Below, piece after piece: positions 62,519-64,000 of a DNA stretch of 64,000 nt. How positions within the stretch are numbered: position 1 is the first letter of the stretch; each line of letters starts with the position of its first letter. The stretch is from Acidobacteriota bacterium (GTDB taxonomy: Bacteria; Acidobacteriota; UBA6911; JACQSX01), in the NCBI GenBank assembly GCA_016211105.1, contig JACQSX010000010.1, positions 124,001 to 188,000 on the forward strand, read 5' to 3'. A program made the position numbers and the translations under genes. Under the pieces are notes generated by a model, which saw nothing but the letters and a program-made list of their open reading frames with translations, was not told where the DNA came from and did not search any database.

Positions 62519-62995
62519 TTAGCAGCATGCTGTTCGGGATGCTGGGAGGCTCCGGCCGCGCCGATACCACTCCGCTGTCCCTAGGTCGACGAACTTCGGG
62601 TCACGAATTGCGATTCCATTTCCGCAGACGATTAACGCAACGGCTGCTCGGTTATAGAAGAAATGGACCCGTTTGCCCTGTTCTGAAAATTCAGCACTGA
62701 CAAATGGCGTTTCGGAAATCCATCTCTGGCGCGCGCACCCGTGCTCAGAAGCAAAAAGACCGTAAACATCACGGCCGCTTGCCAGAAGACGGGCTCTCAC
62801 CCGAGCAAAGGCAGGGGAATCCGGGTTGTTCTCGCCGGCCCGCAAAAACGCTAGCTGGGTAAGTAGAACGACCCGTGATTCTTGACCCGAGCTGATTTGA
62901 CTCCCGACGACGAAGAACGCCGTTCCGGGCAAGCGCAGGTGCCATGACGAAAAGTTCAGAAACGGATCAGGAGCGAGAATTGTGGTCGGTCTCAT
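62519..62995 (-). CDS. JAB-like paralogue without the zinc motif
   Basis: 158 residues. The segment FVSAEFSEQGKRVHFFYNRA aligns well with FLGAIFSEGGKYVRFFSGEG of the JAB protein two genes downstream. The region before it has VYGLFASEHGCARQRW where the active homologue has HSHPG, so the His-x-His and Asp ligands are absent. It is the first gene of the cargo operon, next to a 117-bp divergent promoter region. Probably a non-catalytic sensor or scaffold paralogue. Confidence 0.55.
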   Translation of the reverse strand: MRPTTILAPDPFLNFSSWHLRLPGTAFFVVGSQISSGQESRVVLLTQLAFLRAGENNPDSPAFARVRARLLASGRDVYGLFASEHGCARQRWISETPFVSAEFSEQGKRVHFFYNRAAVALIVCGNGIAIRDPKFVDLGTAEWYRRGRSLPASRTACC

Positions 62996-63112
62996 TGCTT
63001 ACCTCCTTTTCCTATAAACCGACCCGGAGATTAATTCCTTGCTTCAACCTTGTCCAGTTGCCCATCGTTGCGTTTCGTAACATTTTTATTTTCAGCACCT
63101 TTCCCACGATTA

Positions 63113-63583
63113 ATGACAGATGACAAGATCACTTTGCGGCGCGCAACTGCATATCTGGACTACGCCCACCAGCGCTATCTAGAGGGAAAAGAACCGGGAC
63201 GATTGACGTGGGAAATGAAGCTTGGCGATTTTATCGCTTACTCTGGACTGGCCTACAAGTGGCATCCAGATAACGATTCTATCTCTCCGACTGAACGACT
63301 CCTGACCAGACATCTTTTCTGGGGCATTTACACCACAAGATTCGGCCAGGATGGGCAGGTAAAAGCAATTACCCTAGGTCAACTGAAAGAATTGATGGAA
63401 GGGCCTCTAGGAGCGACCTATCCTAAGCTAATCGGAGAGAGATCGGTACAATATCTGAACACTCTTCTTGTCAATCACGGGTTGCAACCAATCGCCAGTC
63501 GCAAATTACGGCATGATAGTCTCGAATCGGTTCTCAAGAGTCTGCGGTCCGAGAGTCCTGATACTCAATCAGAAGGAAGCTAA
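63113..63583 (+). CDS. Hypothetical protein divergent from the ubiquitin-like operon
   Basis: 156 residues from ATG 63113 (MTDDKITLRR), mostly helical (AYLDYAHQRYLEGKEPGRLT, TLGQLKELMEGPLGATYPKL). The only leftward-to-rightward gene at this end of the element, sharing the divergent promoter region 62996-63112 with the cargo operon, so it may be a regulator. No HTH recognised with certainty. Confidence 0.55.
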   Translation: MTDDKITLRRATAYLDYAHQRYLEGKEPGRLTWEMKLGDFIAYSGLAYKWHPDNDSISPTERLLTRHLFWGIYTTRFGQDGQVKAITLGQLKELMEGPLGATYPKLIGERSVQYLNTLLVNHGLQPIASRKLRHDSLESVLKSLRSESPDTQSEGS

Positions 63584-63974
63584 TAGGTGGAACGAACTTG
63601 TATTGTGCCCGCTGCCTAAATCTTCTTGCGCCCTTCATCGGAGCGGTGATCGCTGTGCCGAGAGGCTCCAAGTAATGATTCACGTCTCTGCTTATCAAAG
63701 CTCTCAAATTGCCTTCTTCTTCAGCCAACTCTTCCTCTAGCTCCTTCACCTTCGCTAGCACCATATCCTTTTCACGCGACAGGTTTAACATCCGCAGCCT
63801 CTTTTTAGAGGCCCTCAGTTCCCGGAGCTGCCTTGAGAGGCGCTTGTCATTGTACACGGCACCCAGCAATTCATGGATGTCACCACCGACGCCGCCATTG
63901 CGCAACATATGTTCAATAATTAGGTAAATATGTTCACTGCCTGGCAGCGGGTGGCGATGCTCGCCAAAGTACAT
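63534..63974 (-). CDS. Coiled-coil protein, possibly continuing past the window
   Basis: At least 146 residues. A central coiled coil (LSRQLRELRASKKRLRMLNL, VLAKVKELEEELAEEEGNLR) is preceded by HIYLIIEHMLRNGGVGGDIHELL. No in-frame stop precedes ATG 63974 up to the window edge, so the true start may lie outside. Its 3' end overlaps the convergent gene by 50 bases. Function unknown. Confidence 0.5.
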   Translation of the reverse strand: MYFGEHRHPLPGSEHIYLIIEHMLRNGGVGGDIHELLGAVYNDKRLSRQLRELRASKKRLRMLNLSREKDMVLAKVKELEEELAEEEGNLRALISRDVNHYLEPLGTAITAPMKGARRFRQRAQYKFVPPISFLLIEYQDSRTADS

Positions 63975-64000
63975 GTCAACACTGCTACCCCTCTTTTCGA

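Larger units (their letters stand above)
52342..64000. mobile_element. Integrative element inserted at selC (right end outside window)
   Basis: From the tRNA inward: tyrosine integrase, excisionase-like HTH, small membrane protein, primase, polytopic membrane protein, HerA/VirD4-type ATPase, zinc-ribbon and acidic proteins, Gp37/Gp68-like protein, a ubiquitin-like conjugation operon, and two further unknown genes. Nearly all genes are on the minus strand with short gaps, as in ICEs or phage satellites. No relaxase, capsid or terminase is visible, so the transfer mode is undecided. Confidence 0.8.

Overview
The window reads as a chromosomal segment of an uncultured, moderately GC-rich Gram-negative bacterium, most likely an acidobacterium. 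The pointers are the surface proteins with acidobacterial-style Ig-like and adhesion-type repeats, a giant RHS protein, a lipid operon next to a tetraether-synthase-like radical SAM enzyme, and gene pairs such as rph-amidase-GerMN. This placement is inference, because the window has no rRNA or other marker gene.

Layout. 1-8.6 kb: a tightly overlapping minus-strand operon (PlsY-like acyltransferase, HAD-IB phosphatase, LarA-like protein, fatty acyl reductase, SDR, diacylglycerol-kinase-like protein, then a secreted fungalysin/thermolysin-type peptidase cut by the window edge). Divergent from it at 8.9-11.1 kb is a Tes/MJ0619-like radical SAM enzyme. Together they suggest synthesis of ether or membrane-spanning lipids. 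11.2-14.5 kb: nadC, nadA and an NrtR regulator, with a palindromic operator before nadA. 15.1-16.9 kb: a B12-binding radical SAM enzyme. 16.9-20.4 kb: a patchwork arsenic operon (arsR, arsM, arsC, acr3) with gene remnants, a 153-bp MITE and copies of its end. 20.4-24 kb: a PP2C phosphatase, an IMPase-like protein, an exported rhodanese whose catalytic cysteine is an in-frame UGA followed by a bacterial SECIS-type hairpin, and VapBC. 24-31.5 kb: two large surface proteins with a shared palindromic repeat. 31.5-36 kb: a PaoABC-like molybdenum hydroxylase. 36.4-46.7 kb: a decaying accessory and defence region (nucleotidyltransferase, very GC-rich radical SAM gene, inactivated PIN toxin, internally deleted TOTE primase-helicase, HigBA-like pair, PaeR7I-like restriction-modification system followed by a broken DUF262 gene and a broken HEPN gene). 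47.2-52 kb: core genes, including tRNA-Pro, an ArsA/Get3-type ATPase, rph, an amidase and a GerMN protein.

52.2-64 kb: tRNA-Sec (selC), with a mobile element entering directly at its 3' end and running past the window. From the att side it carries a tyrosine integrase, an excisionase-like protein, a primase, a triple-repeat membrane protein, a HerA/VirD4-type ATPase, a zinc-ribbon protein and a Gp37/Gp68-like protein. Its cargo is a compact ubiquitin-like conjugation operon: a JAB-like paralogue without its metal motif, a small protein, a ubiquitin-like/E2-like fusion, an intact JAB peptidase and a ThiF/E1-type enzyme. The E1 frame changes exactly at a canonical -1 slippery heptamer.

The two most notable signals are therefore the UGA-containing rhodanese together with the tRNA that would decode it, and the ubiquitin-like system in an element that uses that same tRNA gene as its integration site.
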